This document shows, in pieces, positions 63,442-64,000 of a stretch of 64,000 bases of DNA (its first letter is position 1; each line of letters begins with the position of its first letter). Made by a program: the position numbers and the translations under genes. The DNA lies in the NCBI RefSeq assembly GCF_004327985.1, contig NZ_SJDL01000021.1, positions 1-64,000 on the forward strand, written 5' to 3'. The notes beneath the pieces were generated by a model. That model did no database searches, had not been told where the DNA came from, and was given only the letters and a program-made list of their open reading frames with translations. Origin of the DNA: Marinobacter halodurans (lineage in GTDB: Bacteria; Pseudomonadota; Gammaproteobacteria; Pseudomonadales; Oleiphilaceae).

Positions 63442-64000
<559 letters not shown>

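Overview
The window is GC-rich, densely coded gammaproteobacterial chromosome. It carries surE-pcm-nlpD-rpoS, accA-tilS-pyrG-kdsA-eno-ftsB-ispD-ispF-truD, rsxABCDGE-nth, purMN next to hda, and an orphan GspE/PilB-type ATPase. This order and gene set fit the Marinobacter/Pseudomonas/Halomonas part of the class. A Marinobacteraceae member is my best guess, but that is inference and the sequence alone does not settle it. No rRNA, tRNA, CRISPR array or complete insertion sequence was seen.

Region 1-620: the window opens inside the 3' end of a group II intron (domains V and VI, ending near 148). About 400 bases that I cannot assign follow, then a terminator for the leftward genes. Region 621-13099 (all minus strand) is a solute-sensing and uptake locus: a DUF294/CBS/cyclic-nucleotide-domain protein with a DnaQ-type exonuclease; a two-part sodium:solute symporter of the acetate-permease type; a small membrane protein; a giant symporter-PAS-kinase-receiver hybrid (CrbS-like); a receiver-TPR protein; a soluble histidine kinase; and a receiver tethered to the membrane by a C-terminal helix. 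The four signalling proteins together are the most unusual system in the window.

Region 13100-22410: a possible small RNA, an Smr endonuclease, a small lipoprotein made almost entirely of WDxNGKxD repeats, an orphan XdhC-like protein, the methionine-salvage genes mtnB-mtnD-mtnC, a DUF3080 lipoprotein, the orphan secretion-type ATPase, and a short minus-strand group (DUF2069, WrbA, ArsC-like) divergent from a thioredoxin-fold lipoprotein.

Region 22544-39786 (all plus strand) is a housekeeping run: DNA polymerase III alpha, acetyl-CoA carboxylase alpha, tRNA-Ile lysidine synthetase, CTP synthase, KDO-8-P synthase, enolase, FtsB, two MEP-pathway enzymes, TruD, SurE, Pcm, a DUF368 membrane protein, NlpD and RpoS. 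Many stops and starts overlap by one to four bases, implying translational coupling.

Region 40013-49703: a periplasmic chalcone-isomerase-like protein, a hairpin-rich intergenic block, then on the minus strand metG, the complete rsxABCDGE electron-transport complex and nth. RsxC has a three-repeat coiled-coil tail. Region 49930-64000: apbC (mrp), dcd, a YjaG-like gene, avtA, a DUF3108 protein, purM-purN with a good promoter, a DUF2066 protein, a CDP-alcohol phosphatidyltransferase, hda, a ParA-like ATPase, a YqcC-like protein, a MASE1-PAS-GGDEF-EAL protein with a probably degenerate EAL domain, and the C-terminal part of nadC cut by the window edge.
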